Positions 1 to 10,936 of a stretch of DNA of 64,000 nt are shown piece by piece. The position numbers and the translations under genes were made by a program. The DNA is from Telmatactis stephensoni. Lineage: Eukaryota; Cnidaria; Anthozoa; Actiniaria; Isophelliidae. The notes beneath the pieces were generated by a model. It had not been told where the DNA came from. It did not search any database and was given only the letters and a program-made list of their open reading frames with translations. The stretch lies in contig JALIZF010001243.1 of assembly GCA_029948255.1 (NCBI GenBank), positions 1 to 64,000 on the forward strand, in the 5' to 3' direction. Numbering within the stretch: position 1 is the first letter of the stretch; each line of letters opens with the position of its first letter.

Positions 1-250
1 AGTATTGATGTCTGTGCGATGTTCGTGGCGACAAGGCTATTTTTAGTAACTTCGCCATTGCGCGCGCAAGTCCCTCAACCAATAGAATTTGATTTTTGAC
101 GTGCGCGCGGACGGGACCGTTTGAATTCTAATTAATGTTTAAGAGCCTTGCGCGCGCGATGGCGAAATTACTAAAAATAGCCTTAGGCGCCACGAACATC
201 GCACAGACATCAATACTGAGTTTCGCTCTCTTAGTATTATGGTCTCTTGA
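1..250. mobile_element. Foldback MITE, left end cut by the window border
   Basis: Positions 1-75 and about 145-217 are inverted copies (both contain TGTCTGTGCGATGTTCGTGG or its complement, plus the run CTATTTTTAGTAA). The right end is CTCTTAGTATTATGGTCTCTTG. A related, more degenerate but full-length copy lies at 29413-29721, so the missing left end probably starts just outside the window. Confidence 0.7.
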
Positions 251-412
251 GCCAACAGGATGTAGAAACAACTCATCCAACATACTGCAGTGCATGGAGG
301 CAACAATGTAGGCAGTCGTTGTTCAACATGCAAGTTGGACGTACGTTGTTGCGAGAGTTTGCACGGGGCTTTAGTGTTTGTTAGTAGTTTTTACCTATCT
401 AATTAAGTCTTT

Positions 413-441
413 ACAAGAGACCATAATACTATGGTCTCTTG
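413..441. repeat. Palindrome of MITE termini
   Basis: CAAGAGACCATA and its complement TATGGTCTCTTG lie almost back to back. These are the terminal sequences of the MITE at 1-250 and 29413-29721, so this looks like two element ends with the body missing. Confidence 0.55.
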
Positions 442-598
442 GTCTTTACTACTTTGATTTTTGCGTTCTTCACGCATTATTTCAGAACTCACTAGAATAC
501 TGAAAATCAAATGACGCATAACCTAAGTAATTAAATAACATTAATCACTAAAGATATGACAAAATAATTAAGATAAACAAATCTTATTGCTGTTTTGC

Positions 599-765
599 AG
601 GGACCGCGGAGACGGGAGGGTGGAGGCTATAGCTCCCCAAGCACTCTCTTCGCTACCTTCGCTAGTCAAATGTTCTGTCTGACAACGTTTTTGATTGGGT
701 AGTCTACTTCATTTTCAAGTGCTAGTCCGGCCCCACTTTTGAAGGTGTTCTGCGGTCCCTGTTTT
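599..765. repeat. Dispersed repeat copy 1 (CAGGGACCGCGG...)
   Basis: It shares ordered blocks with 2020-2190: the start CAGGGACC-CGGA-ACG, GTCAAATGTTCTGT, and GTAGTCTACTT-ATTTTCAA. The ends GCAGGGACCGC and GCGGTCCCTG are inverted repeats, which fits a small terminal-inverted-repeat element. Confidence 0.6.
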
Positions 766-997
766 GTAAATTGCGCACTATTCAAAAATTGACTGATTTA
801 ATCCTGTTGTCATGGTTCTTTTCTTGACAAAGTAGTTAAAAGCAGTTGTTTGTTGAAGACTACGTGCAGTTGAAATCAAATAATTTAGAATTATTTAACC
901 ATGCAGTAATTAAATTGCATTCAAATATTTTTTAACAAAGCGTCCCCTCCCCTCATCGTCTCTTTAGACTCAAGGTTGGTGGCGAAAATATTCACAC

Positions 998-1308
998 GGT
1001 TCGTACGCCCAGAAAATTCAATAAATCCAGAAGTTTCAGAGGGATTTTCAGATTATTTCCAGGAGATTTTCCTAGTTCACTCAAGCCTGAAAATACATTT
1101 GCATAACGTTTTTTTGCTGGCTGAGTTAAGGAATGTAACTGACGGAGCTCTTACGTGAACATATGTGCACAGTAAACATACACTTACTCGTTTCGCTTTT
1201 CCAGGAGTTCCCCAGGAATTTATTAAAAAATTCAGGACTTTCAAGAACTTTCCAGGAAGAAAATAAAAATCCAAAATTTTCCAGGATTTCCAGTAGGCGT
1301 ACGAACCC
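998..1308. mobile_element. Small inverted-repeat element
   Basis: GGTTCGTACGCCC at 998-1010 is matched in inverted orientation by GGCGTACGAACC at 1297-1308. The interior carries repeated CCAGGA / TTTCCAGGA words. No transposase reading frame is present. Confidence 0.55.
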
Positions 1309-2019
1309 TGTATTCATTAAAATTCCAGAACAATTCAAAGAGTAGTCAAGGACCCAAAACAACTTTTGAGGGGTATTATTTCTGTATCGCTTGCAATGTT
1401 TTTTATAGTTTTTCTCCTTTTCTCCTACTCCTTTTCAAGGAGTAGCGCTAATCCCGTAGACTACACAATCTACATGCAATGAGATTGTTCGTTATACTCG
1501 TAAAAAATTAAACAAATTAGAGCTGTGTACATTAATGCTTAATGAACAAGTAAATAAACATCGTTACCAACATATAGTGAGTAAACATTTTATTGCATTC
1601 ACACAGAAACTCATAAGGGAGTTCAACCCCTTATGAGTTCCTGATTCACACTATATTAACATTTCACTCGTCTGTGAGCCCCCTTAATTTATCAAAGTAC
1701 CCCCGTTATACTACTTCAGTGTACTAATATAAGAATGATATTCTTTCTTGGGAAATGAGTTGGTAGAGAGAAAATAAAGAGAGCAGACAGATGGAAAGGA
1801 GGGAGAACGAAAGAGAAAAAGGGATCACTACTTTGTGATTTTTAATTGATGTTAGTGACCCTTTTTTCTTTTATGGATACCATGATCAAACAGAATGTTC
1901 TTCGAACAAATTAATTAATTAAAAAAATACAACTTTTCAATAAAAGTTTGCAGTGATGTAAAATGAAGATGGACGGCCTATCTATTGGATAGACAATGGC
2001 CTAGACTGTTCTTCAATTC

Positions 2020-2190
2020 AGGGACCACGGACACGAGGGGAGGGGAGGGGAGATGGGCTTGGGGGCTATGGCCTCCACTTTTGTGCTACCTAGTCAAATG
2101 TTCTGTTACTAGGTAGTCTACTTTATTTTCAAACGCTATCCCCCTCCACCATAACCACTTATCAAGCTGCTACATGGTTCCTGTGATATC
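2020..2190. repeat. Dispersed repeat copy 2 (CAGGGACCACGG...)
   Basis: Same family as 599-765, with shared start, shared central GTCAAATGTTCTGT and shared TAGTCTACTTTATTTTCAA-type block. This copy has a G-rich insert (GAGGGGAGGGGAGGGGAG). Confidence 0.55.
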
Positions 2191-2404
2191 AATGTGAACT
2201 CTAGAATGAGCTGTGGAGCACATGCTAAAAACCTAGATTGTTATACATAGATAAATAGATAGTGAATTTATTACAAGAGGGTAATACATAATAGTGCATA
2301 GCACTAACAAACCTGTAAAACATGTAAAATGTCTACTTTTCAAAATCACCTGTAATTCATTTAAATATGTTTTACAGTGGTATGGATGCAAAAGTGACTA
2401 CAAT

Positions 2405-2655
2405 TAAATATCAGGGTCGTGACATGGTACGTTTTTTTCGCTCGTGATCCCGTTTTTTGGTCGAACATTTTGATCCCTGATCCCAAAAGTTCTCTCATTT
2501 TGATCCCTGATCCCAGTTGTGAAAATTTTGATCCCTGAATCCTGTTGATTTGACTACTGATCCCGATCCCACGTTTGTGACCCCGATCCCATGGTTTGAG
2601 ATCCCGATCCCAAGCCTGTGATCCCTGATCCCACGTACCATGTCACAACCCTGAA
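2405..2655. mobile_element. MITE with internal GATCCC tandem words
   Basis: The left end CAGGGTCGTGACATGGTACG is matched in inverted orientation by CGTACCATGTCACAACCCTG at the right. The interior repeats TGATCCCTGATCCC or GATCCCGATCCCA about eight times with variable spacers. Confidence 0.65.
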
Positions 2656-3069
2656 ATATAGATATCATACATATACAAGGATACCATTGCCTTATAAGGA
2701 AAAGGATACTTTCCACACAAATCTAACATCCCAGATTTTACACACATGGGGAATTTCTTTTGTCGCTAAAACTTCAGAGAAAACTATCTCTAAGGAATTT
2801 TTGTCATTGGCAAATGTTAGCCTGTGAATACAGCCACCTAGAATTATGTGATGTATAAAGAGGCAACATTTTACTTTGTACAATGTCAGCTGGCAGCTGT
2901 ACTTGCAAGATTGATTCCATGGTTACTCTATCATTTGAATTCAAGATATCACCCCAAAGAGCTTTAACAAGCTTTAAATTCACAGCTTATAAATACACAG
3001 CTTATAAATATTACAGCATTTTAAGGTGTAAGGCATAATTATCGGTGAGTTGAGTTCATTTAAAGCAAA

Positions 3070-6000
3070 TTATTGTGGCAGTGGGACCTGGAAGTTGTAA
3101 GGTGGAGGCTTTTCAACTGCAGGAAGCTGGGCTTGTGCCTATGGAGAAAAAACTTATATTCATTATTGAAGCTGATAATAGCTTGAATATGAAAACTCTG
3201 TAGTGACATCCGGTTCAGGGACTGCATGGTTGCTTGAAGGTGAGTTGCACTGACCCAGGGTTAAAACCAAACTGCTTTCTTGAGACTTGACCCTGGGTTA
3301 GCAGTAACCTGCCTTTGAGCACCCAAGCCTGCCTGTGAGCAACTGGGCCCAAGAAAAGAGTACAGTGAAATAATTTCATTGTAGTATAGTAATGATTAAG
3401 ACAGTACTATGGTCAGCATCACATGGGAGTTAATATTGGTTATTCACATGCTAGCACCAGGATTTAGGTTCCTGCTGCTTCCTACCTGAAATGCAGGGTT
3501 GGCAGCACCTAGATGTGGAGGCGGAGGGTTATTAAAGGCCGGTTGCATGGAATACTGCTGCTGCTGCGAGTAAAACGGCTAACAAAATAGATACAAATAA
3601 CAAGTGAATGAATGAATGAATGAATGAAAAGTATCAGTAAGTAGTTGGTAAGGTGCCAGGAAGTTGTTGTTAAGGTGTCAATAAGTAAGTGATTGGCAAG
3701 GTCTCAGAAAGGTGTCAGTAAGTGGTTGGTAAGGTGTCAGTAAGTGGTTGGTAAGGTGTCAGTAAGTGGTTGGTAAGGTGTCAGTAAGTGGTTGGTAAGG
3801 TGTCAGTAAGTGGTTGGTAAGGTGTCAGGAAGTGGTTGGTAAGGTGTCAGGAAGTGGTTGGTAAGGTGTCAGGAAGTGTTGGTAAGGTGTCAGGAAGTGG
3901 TTGGTAAGGTGTCAGTAAGTGGTTGGTAAGGTGTCAGTAAGTGGTTGGTAAGATGTCAGGAATAAATTGGTTGGCAAGGTGTCAGGAAGTGGTTGGTAAG
4001 GTGTCAGGAAGTGGTCGGCAAAGTACCAGTAAGTAGTTGTTAGTAAAATGTGAGAAAGTTAGTGATGTAATCTATAAAATGGTGATAGTTCACTACTAAC
4101 CTGTGCACCTGGTACCTGCACAAAAGCAGGGTTGGGCTGTGTTGGATATGTGGCTACTGTCTGGACTGTGGATCCAGCATAGTATCCACCTGCTGGCAAT
4201 ATGATCACATTGCCCTGCTGAGGACCAACATATGCAACTTGTTGAGTTGTCTACAATTTAAGTAGCCAAAGAAGCATTTATGTATCGTATACAATTCTGT
4301 ATCATGTTATATACTGGGCATCAGCCAAAGGTAGAGATTAGACAGGAAAAATCTCTTACAAAGGTCCCAGGGGGGGGACTCCTATATATAAGAGGGAATT
4401 TTAAATATGACCCCTAAAAGGTACCAAAGTTATATCTGGGTGGGCGTGGCAATACATGTTTTTACCCCTAAAAGATACCAACTCAAAAACACTAAATTTA
4501 ACATTTTGCATATTTTAGTCAATCAGGCGATCAATTGTGTCTATTTATATACGAACAATTTGATGGTCGTGCAATCCGATCTTTGTTTCCAGTATTTAAT
4601 CGTTGGTGGAGGAAAAAAATTACCCTAAAAGGTACCAGCTAGGTCTCTAGTAGTCCACCTAAGTCTGAGACACCCTAAAAGGTACCAGATCGCTGATTTT
4701 GACCCCTAAAAGGTATGATGAGCATCCCCGTCCATTTCCGTTAGGAGTCCCCCCCCCCCCCCCCCCCCGGGACAAAGGTCTAGTAACACACATCATCATA
4801 TTTACTGTACATGTACATTTCACATAGAAAAGGTAGTTATGTGCCCAAATTTGAACATTCCTCTTCAGAACAAAATAATATGTGTAAATAATTCTGCAAT
4901 ATTTTAAAATGATTTTCAAAAGTATTTTCTTGTTAAAAATTGGAAAGAATCATGGACAGGCAAAGGTCTGAAAGGCCATGATTTTCAATTGACATCTGAA
5001 GAAATGAAAGGTTCTCTGTGAAAACACCCTAAGTGACTATTTGATGGGTGTCCAGACATTGATTTTTTAACATAGGAAAGTTAATTATGATAGCATTTTA
5101 TCCCATTGAAAAAATATCATCAAAAAAGGTACTTGGGCTGTTTTCACATGGAACCCTTTGAATGTTGATTAAATATTTATTAAGAAACAAATTTCCAGTA
5201 ATAATTGGAACTTTCTGGCCCGGGGGGGGGGGGGGGGGAACTCTGATTGTAAATGGACAGGGATGCTCGTCGTACCTTTTAGGGGTCAAAATCTGCCATC
5301 TGGTACCTTTTAGGGTGTCTCAGACTTAAGTGGACTACCAGAGACATAGATGGTACCTTTTAGGGACTGTTTTGGAGTAAATAAACTACCTAAAATATGC
5401 ATGAAAGGGATGATTTCGATGATCTGTCAGAATTGAATCTTCAAAGCACATCGATACCAAAGTGTTTCATTACTTTAATTCTTTATTATTGTTTTTGAAT
5501 TGGTACCTTTTAGGGGTAGAAATGAATTGTTGCCACTCCCACTCAGGTACCTTTTAGTGGTCATTTTCAAAATTTCCGACGAGCATCCCCGTCCTCTTAT
5601 ATATGGGAGTCCCCCCCCCTGGGCTTTCTGGCCATAGGTACTTCCTTGTTAATTGGTTTATCCTAATGCACACATGCAAGTTAGTTAATTTTTGGTCGAG
5701 AAAATTAATCCAAGTGCAAATAAAGAAAGATAGACTAAACAAGAGTTTTTTTCCAGATGTGACACATAGGTTACCATTGAGTAAAAGTAAGGAACTTGAA
5801 GTGAAAATACCTGAGCGTGAGATTGAACGGTACAACAACACGCATTACATCCATAAATGGAAGATGCCAAAGCAATGAAGAATTCTGCAATGGCAAATAG
5901 CAGCAAGATCACTGCAACTGCCAAACCAGCCTCAGCAGAGTAATTCACATGGTAATAATCATAAGAGTGATTAAAACAGTGGAAGTGGAATCTGTTGCGG

Positions 6001-8610
6001 TTACAACGAAGTATCTCGGCCAAATTTGCCACTGCGATGGAGTATACAATAACCATGATACTTGTGAATACACATGCTGTGACGGCAAAACCAAGCATAA
6101 GGCCAATCTAAAATGAGTTAAAACAATTAATTAATACAATTGCACTAAATTTGGGTTAACAAATTTACAATATGGCTTTCCATGGTATGGACGAGTTCCT
6201 ATTTACCAACATTTTACATGACTCACACATGGTTAAAATGTTCTGGACTCATGAGGCCTAAGCAAATGGGTCCATAACTAATTTTGACCATGTGTTGATG
6301 TAAAACGTTGATAAATAAGAGTCCACACCACAGAAAGTTATTTACATACAAATGCATGATGGTAATAATGGTAAAACTATCATACCAAACAGTTGTTGGC
6401 ATTTGTGTCAGACTTTGCACCCAAGTAACCAAACAAACCAGTTAAAAATACCTGAAAAGGAACAAAAAAATGTTCAGTATGTATCTATTCCGTGTAACTC
6501 TGTTTTTATAAATAATCTGCTGCAGTGAACATCAACTTCTGGGGTGTTTTTCTTTCTACACTTGGGAGCGTCGTCGAAAATGATCCAAAACCCACCCTAA
6601 ACCGTACCCAAATCAAAAATAAATATGCCAGAAATGTTTATAAACAAACAGTCTTTATTTCAATCATAGTCTTGAGGGATATTTCTAAGTTTTCCGAGAA
6701 TTGGGATATTTCTAAGTTTTCCGAGAATTTGGAGGAATAATTAAATGAGGTAGCAAATAGCCATTAAAATCCACAGGAAGCCCAACCACCACAATGACAC
6801 AATATGGTAAAACAGCAAGGCACTGCAGTATGCCAATATAGCTTTAAGAATAGCGGTAGTACTAGGCTGTCATTTTGTACAAATTCATTTTGGATCAGAA
6901 ATATTAGTAATTCACTAGCTGAAGTTCTGCTTTGCATATTTGCTACACGGGAAAATGATACATTGGTATCTTGCCTATTATGCTACAATGCCTTGTGCAA
7001 GAGGTATATCTAGAAATTCATGACTGTATGTGTTTTCAGCAAGCTTGCCTGTGTTATGACTGAATTTTGTGTACATCTTACTTATAATTAGGAACAAATT
7101 CTGTCAACTTGCAATTTTATAGCCCCTCACTTCCCCCCTTAAAAATATTTTCAATGGTTCCAATAGGGCTGCGCGGTCGTGACATAACTAAGCTTATTAA
7201 GCTGTAATACAATACTACAGTCGGACATATTGGTCAGACAAATAGACCGGATGTACCATACATTTACTGTAATATTCTATGGAAAAACAGGGTATTTTAT
7301 TGGAGGAAAAATTAGTTATTTTGCCCGAAGACTATGAATTTCCTGGCTCTGAATTCATCAGCTGTCCTGAGAATTACACAGTTTACCAAAACAAAGCGGC
7401 AAACGTGAAAAGTAGTCACTTGTATTATTGACTTTATTGCTAGTCAGAATATTGGTTTAACTTCTTCTAAATTGCTGTTTATTAAGCTTGAAATGAAGCA
7501 GATCTGAATATCTTGAGTCACTCCGACACTCTCCCCAACAGTATTGCTTTGTAGCGATCATTTACAGGACAAAATTTTCGAATTTTCTGTCTTTCGTCTT
7601 ACTAATTTTCAGTAATGTTTGTCTGACCTTTGTAGGGTGTCATAAGCCGATTAAATCTATTATTAGGTTGGCCGCGCAGCCCTGCATATAATTAATTCAC
7701 AAGATCAAAATATATTTATGACATGCATGGTTCAGTGATTCCGCTGTTGACAATTACACTTTCGAGGGTTAAGTGCTTATAAAACAAACTTGAGGCAACC
7801 AAATGTCAATCAAACGTGGCCATTTGTATCAAATGGAGTTTGTCTAATGTTTGGGTGCTTGCTAGAAGAGCTACGTCGCCATAAGTTTGGAATTATGTAA
7901 TCAGACTTCGATGTCGTTGACTGCAAGCAGCTACACTTTCCTCATAATATATAGGATTATGCACATTTACGGTATTTTAAAATGGCTTGGTATTGCATTC
8001 AACAGTATATAGTTATACAAAAAGTAAATAAAATACATTTATATACAGTAAGCTTATTTTTAGATCATTTTGTTCTATTCAAAATGGCGAGCAGCTTTGA
8101 TTCGATTGGTTCACAACATAAGCTCGCGATTAAAATCAATACTGATCTCTGACAGCTTTTCGTCTCGTAACAAAACAAACGCGAAAATTAGGAAAATACA
8201 CAGTAAATCGGAGCAAATAGGGGTCAAGAAAAAAGTTGTCAAGAAAAAAATTCGTCAAGACAGCTGGCATCAGGGCAAATCAACCGTGAAGCTGTGAATT
8301 TTTTTTCTTGATTTATATGACGCACTGAACTTGAGGACTTTGCAAGACGAATAAGTATCTTTTACATAATTTCGTTGTTTATCCTTGAGCTTGTTTAAAA
8401 TGATTGCTTTTCATGTGTACGTGTGTACAAACACTTTAATCTAAGTTGTTTTTCAAAGCTTACCCAAGCTCCAATCCATAATCCACAACCTGAGTACGAA
8501 GACCAGTGGAAGATGGCAGCAAGACTTGCAATCCCAAAAATACCCATTAACACCCCCAAAATCATCTGCATTATCCCAAGGTTACGAATGCCCTTGGCAC
8601 GGTACGCCAT
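3070..8610 (-). CDS. MS4A/CD20-like four-pass membrane protein, 6 exons
   Basis: Predicted 273 aa from exons 8610-8464, 6451-6386, 6107-5811, 4250-4101, 3578-3486 and 3138-3070; every intron is phase 0. Four hydrophobic segments lie at about residues 11-33, 43-62, 72-98 and 132-156. A short intracellular loop, a cysteine/histidine-rich second extracellular loop (110-130) and a cysteine cluster after TM4 (158-163) follow the CD20-like/MS4A plan. Residues 171-273 form a Pro/Gln/Tyr-rich cytoplasmic tail ending with a PPPY motif (262-265), a ligand for WW domains such as those of Nedd4-type ubiquitin ligases (family knowledge). The start ATG at 8610 directly precedes TM1. Family members act as plasma-membrane adaptors or channel-associated proteins; the exact role here is unknown. 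A related tetraspan family (for example TMEM176-like) is an alternative. Confidence 0.8.
3600..4040. repeat. 22-bp minisatellite in intron 4 of the MS4A-like gene
   Basis: About 17 head-to-tail copies of a unit close to GGTTGGTAAGGTGTCAGTAA GT, with variants that replace AGTAAG by AGGAAG. It is preceded by a short (GAAT)n run at about 3608-3628. Confidence 0.9.
4366..4771. mobile_element. hAT-like non-autonomous repeat with G/C-run ends, copy A
   Basis: It begins CCCAGGGGGGG and ends in a C-run followed by CCGGG. It is flanked on both sides by ACAAAGGT (4358-4365 and 4772-4779), an 8-bp target duplication typical of hAT-type transposition. The interior carries many CCCTAAAAGGTACC motifs. It lies inside intron 3 of the MS4A-like gene. 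Confidence 0.8.
5219..5623. mobile_element. hAT-like non-autonomous repeat with G/C-run ends, copy B
   Basis: It begins CCCGGGGGG and ends CCCCCCCTGGG, flanked by CTTTCTGG at 5211-5218 and 5624-5631 (8-bp target duplication). The internal motifs are in the opposite orientation to copy A (GGTACCTTTTAGGG), so A and B form an inverted pair about 450 bp apart within one intron. Confidence 0.82.
6664..6733. repeat. Short tandem duplication
   Basis: Two direct copies of a 27-bp block containing ATATTTCTAAGTTTTCCGAG lie side by side in intron 1 of the MS4A-like gene. Confidence 0.7.
7164..7683. mobile_element. 520-bp terminal-inverted-repeat element
   Basis: AGGGCTGCGCGGTCG at the left end is matched by GGCCGCGCAGCCCT at the right end. 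There is no coding sequence inside. It lies in intron 1 of the MS4A-like gene. Confidence 0.65.
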
Positions 8611-9109
8611 GACGAATTTTTGAAAGAATTCCCAACAAGATGGCGCTCTTTCGTCCGTCGAAGCAATCTCTAGCAATTAGTGAATGACGTAATTGCCTTA
8701 GAATATTCTGTTCATTGGTTGGCTTAGGTTCAGATTGGTTTGTGTAGGTTGCCATGGCATCAAATGGATACACATTTTCGCGCCAAAATCACTCACTTCA
8801 GCTGAAGAGTAGCGTTACAAATATTTTGATTGCTTTTGGTAAGCTTAGTAGTTCTGGGTTATCCTGCATTTTCTTGAGGAAGCAAAAATGAAGAAAACAC
8901 TTTTTTGCATTACGTCGTGGAAAATAAAAGCCGGAAATCGAACCGGTACCCGGATGGTAAACTCGTTTAATTATTTATGACCACAAAATATCAGTACTAA
9001 GTTATAATATTTTTAGCGACAACATAATAGAGCGAATTTTAGCGAGTTCCTCAAAATTGCTAAGTTTTGTACTCGCTAAAATTATTAGTTAGTATTCTGC
9101 TGTATTCTT

Positions 9110-9378
9110 TGTCAGTAACATCCTCGTCCCCAGATCCCACTCATTCACCCACTCGTAGGCCCCTACAAACCAGAAGCAAGAAATTAAGTCCTCACATCCC
9201 TCACAGCACATGCTTGAAAAGAGTCCCAAGGGAGCAAAATGTTGACTTCTTGACTGTGATTGGTTGTTTGTTTAGCCTAAGGACCAATAAAATTGCGAGA
9301 ATTCGTAGCGTTGCCCAGAGTCTCCGACGGGGAGGAACGACAACCGAGGAGGATCTGGGCACGAGAATAGATCAGTAA
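9110..9378. mobile_element. MITE-like inverted-repeat element
   Basis: The left end GTCAGTAACATCCTCGTCCC-CAGATCC is mirrored at the right by GGATCTGGGCACGAGAATAG followed by ATCAGTAA. The inverted repeats are imperfect. Confidence 0.5.
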
Positions 9379-9747
9379 AAACCCTCATTTTCCTTTGAAA
9401 ATCGCTAAACTGAGGAGCCGCAAAATCACCACCTGCAGAAGTCGCTAAATCAGTTTAGAAGTCGCTAAAAATACTATCCTTAATGTATGCAGTTTATAGT
9501 TTGAAAACACATACATTTCAAAACGTTTTGGCCTTCACACCAAAACGCGGAGTCAAAACGGCTCACTGCAGTCATAGAAACGTTCTCCCAAGACGATGTG
9601 CTATAGTACCGCCGTACTGTTGTGGAAAGCGAAATGGACGTTTTGAAAATGCTGACGGAATGTACTGCACATCAACTAGAGCAGATTCCGTATGAGTGTG
9701 AAACGGACCGCGCCGTGCCGTGACCGTGTCAGTGTCGTGATGTCTAT

Positions 9748-9896
9748 AGAGTGGATTTCGCATGACTGTGAAAACGGTACCGCACGGTCACGGCACGATT
9801 ACGGCAGGAATTTCGAATGTTTTTCATAGACAACATGGCACTGATACGGTCACGGAACGGTGCGATCCGTTTCACACTCATACGAAGTCTGCTCTA
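9748..9896. mobile_element. 150-bp TIR family, copy 1
   Basis: Its ends AGAGTGGATTTCGCATGACT and the complement of CTCATACGAAGTCTGCTCT form terminal inverted repeats of roughly 45 bp. The interior contains ATTACGGCAGGAATTTCGAA and ATAGACAACATGGCACTGA. Two more copies occur at 21538-21685 and 34030-34176. A truncated partner sits at 9678-9745. Confidence 0.75.
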
Positions 9897-9929
9897 AAAA
9901 CATTCGACTTCCTGCCGTTACCGTGCTGT

Positions 9930-10235
9930 CCCGAGGGGGTACTTCCTTAAAAAAGTGGCAGGGGTGCTCGACGGACGGTTTTGAAAATGATCCTAAAAGG
10001 TACGCATAAATTATCGGAGATGCCGATTTTATACCCTAAAAGGTACGACCACATTGTTAATAAAGAATATTTGTATATGAGATCGTTTCAATCTTTATGT
10101 GATTTTCGTTATCCTGACCCTAAAAGGTACGCTATGAACCGGAAACCCTAAAAGGTACGAGCGGGTCATATTGTCGACCCTAAAAGGTCCGTCAGGAACC
10201 CCTACCACTTTTGTAAGGGAGTAAATCCCCCCGGG
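9930..10235. mobile_element. hAT-like G/C-run repeat, copy C, nested in a 150-bp family copy
   Basis: It begins CCCGAGGGGG and ends CCCCCCGGG, with flanks CGTGCTGT (9922-9929) and TGTGCTGT (10236-10243), seven of eight bases identical. The interior has repeated CCCTAAAAGGTACG. The flanking DNA (about 9896-9929 and 10236-10285) reads as two halves of an inverted copy of the 150-bp family, so this element landed inside it. Confidence 0.75.
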
Positions 10236-10936
10236 TGTGCTGTGACCGTGCGGCACCGTTTTCACAGTCAAACGAAATCTAATCGTTCTGATCTATTGCC
10301 CACCATGCAGATAAATTTGACTGATCCGCTTCTTAGATAAAAGAAATTAAGAATGCCGCCGTACGTTAATTAAGGTGTGGAAAGATGGACAAAACGCATC
10401 GCAAAAGAAACGTTTTTAAACGAAAACGCAGTAGTGTGAACAGTAAAACGCGCTACGTATACGATCTTGACGGAGGGACTTTCCGAGCAAATTAACAGGC
10501 ATAAATTTCATGCAGGATCTTAAGGCTGATGTTACCCGGGGACGATTTGCAACGACGATTTTTTTGCGCAATTGCTAAGTTTATGCCGTGTCTGAACATG
10601 CCACACCCGACGGAACGACTATTAAGCGCAATTATTGCTTCGACAACCAACAAGTTGCGAGTTTTTGATTTGAATTCAAAAACTTGCAACACAAAATAAG
10701 GAATTTGATTCAAGTTGTACCGGCGTTGAGCGAAAAATCGTCGTTGCAAATCATCTCTTGCTATAACATCAACTTAAATTCAATGATTTTTGAGAGCAGG
10801 TTAGCTTCCTAATTTTAAACTGAGTCAGAGCAGCCGCGGCAAATTCCATGATTTTTGAGGATTGAAAACCTTAAAGCAATTCTAATGCAAAAATTTGCGG
10901 CAACCGAGGAATTCAAAGAACGGAAAAAATAATTAA

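Larger units (their letters stand above)
1..3069. other. Repeat-rich intergenic region left of the MS4A-like gene
   Basis: I see no supportable gene here. The stretch holds several non-autonomous repeats listed separately (about 1-250, 413-441, 599-765, 998-1308, 2020-2190, 2405-2655). The remaining sequence is AT-rich with only short unsupported ORFs. Confidence 0.6.
8611..10936. other. Region between the divergent MS4A-like and cyclin genes
   Basis: I find no convincing gene. The region contains the shared upstream DNA of two head-to-head genes and several repeats: a MITE at about 9110-9378, the 150-bp family at 9678-10290 and a nested G-run-ended element at 9930-10235. A 103-codon ORF at 9067-9378 coincides with the MITE and is probably not a gene. 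Confidence 0.55.

Noticed and set aside
3600..4040. Regularly spaced repeats resembling a CRISPR array
   Set aside because: Units are contiguous without unique spacers and the genome is eukaryotic; this is a minisatellite.
9067..9378. 103-codon ORF starting with a hydrophobic segment
   Set aside because: It coincides with an inverted-repeat element and ends within its terminal repeat.
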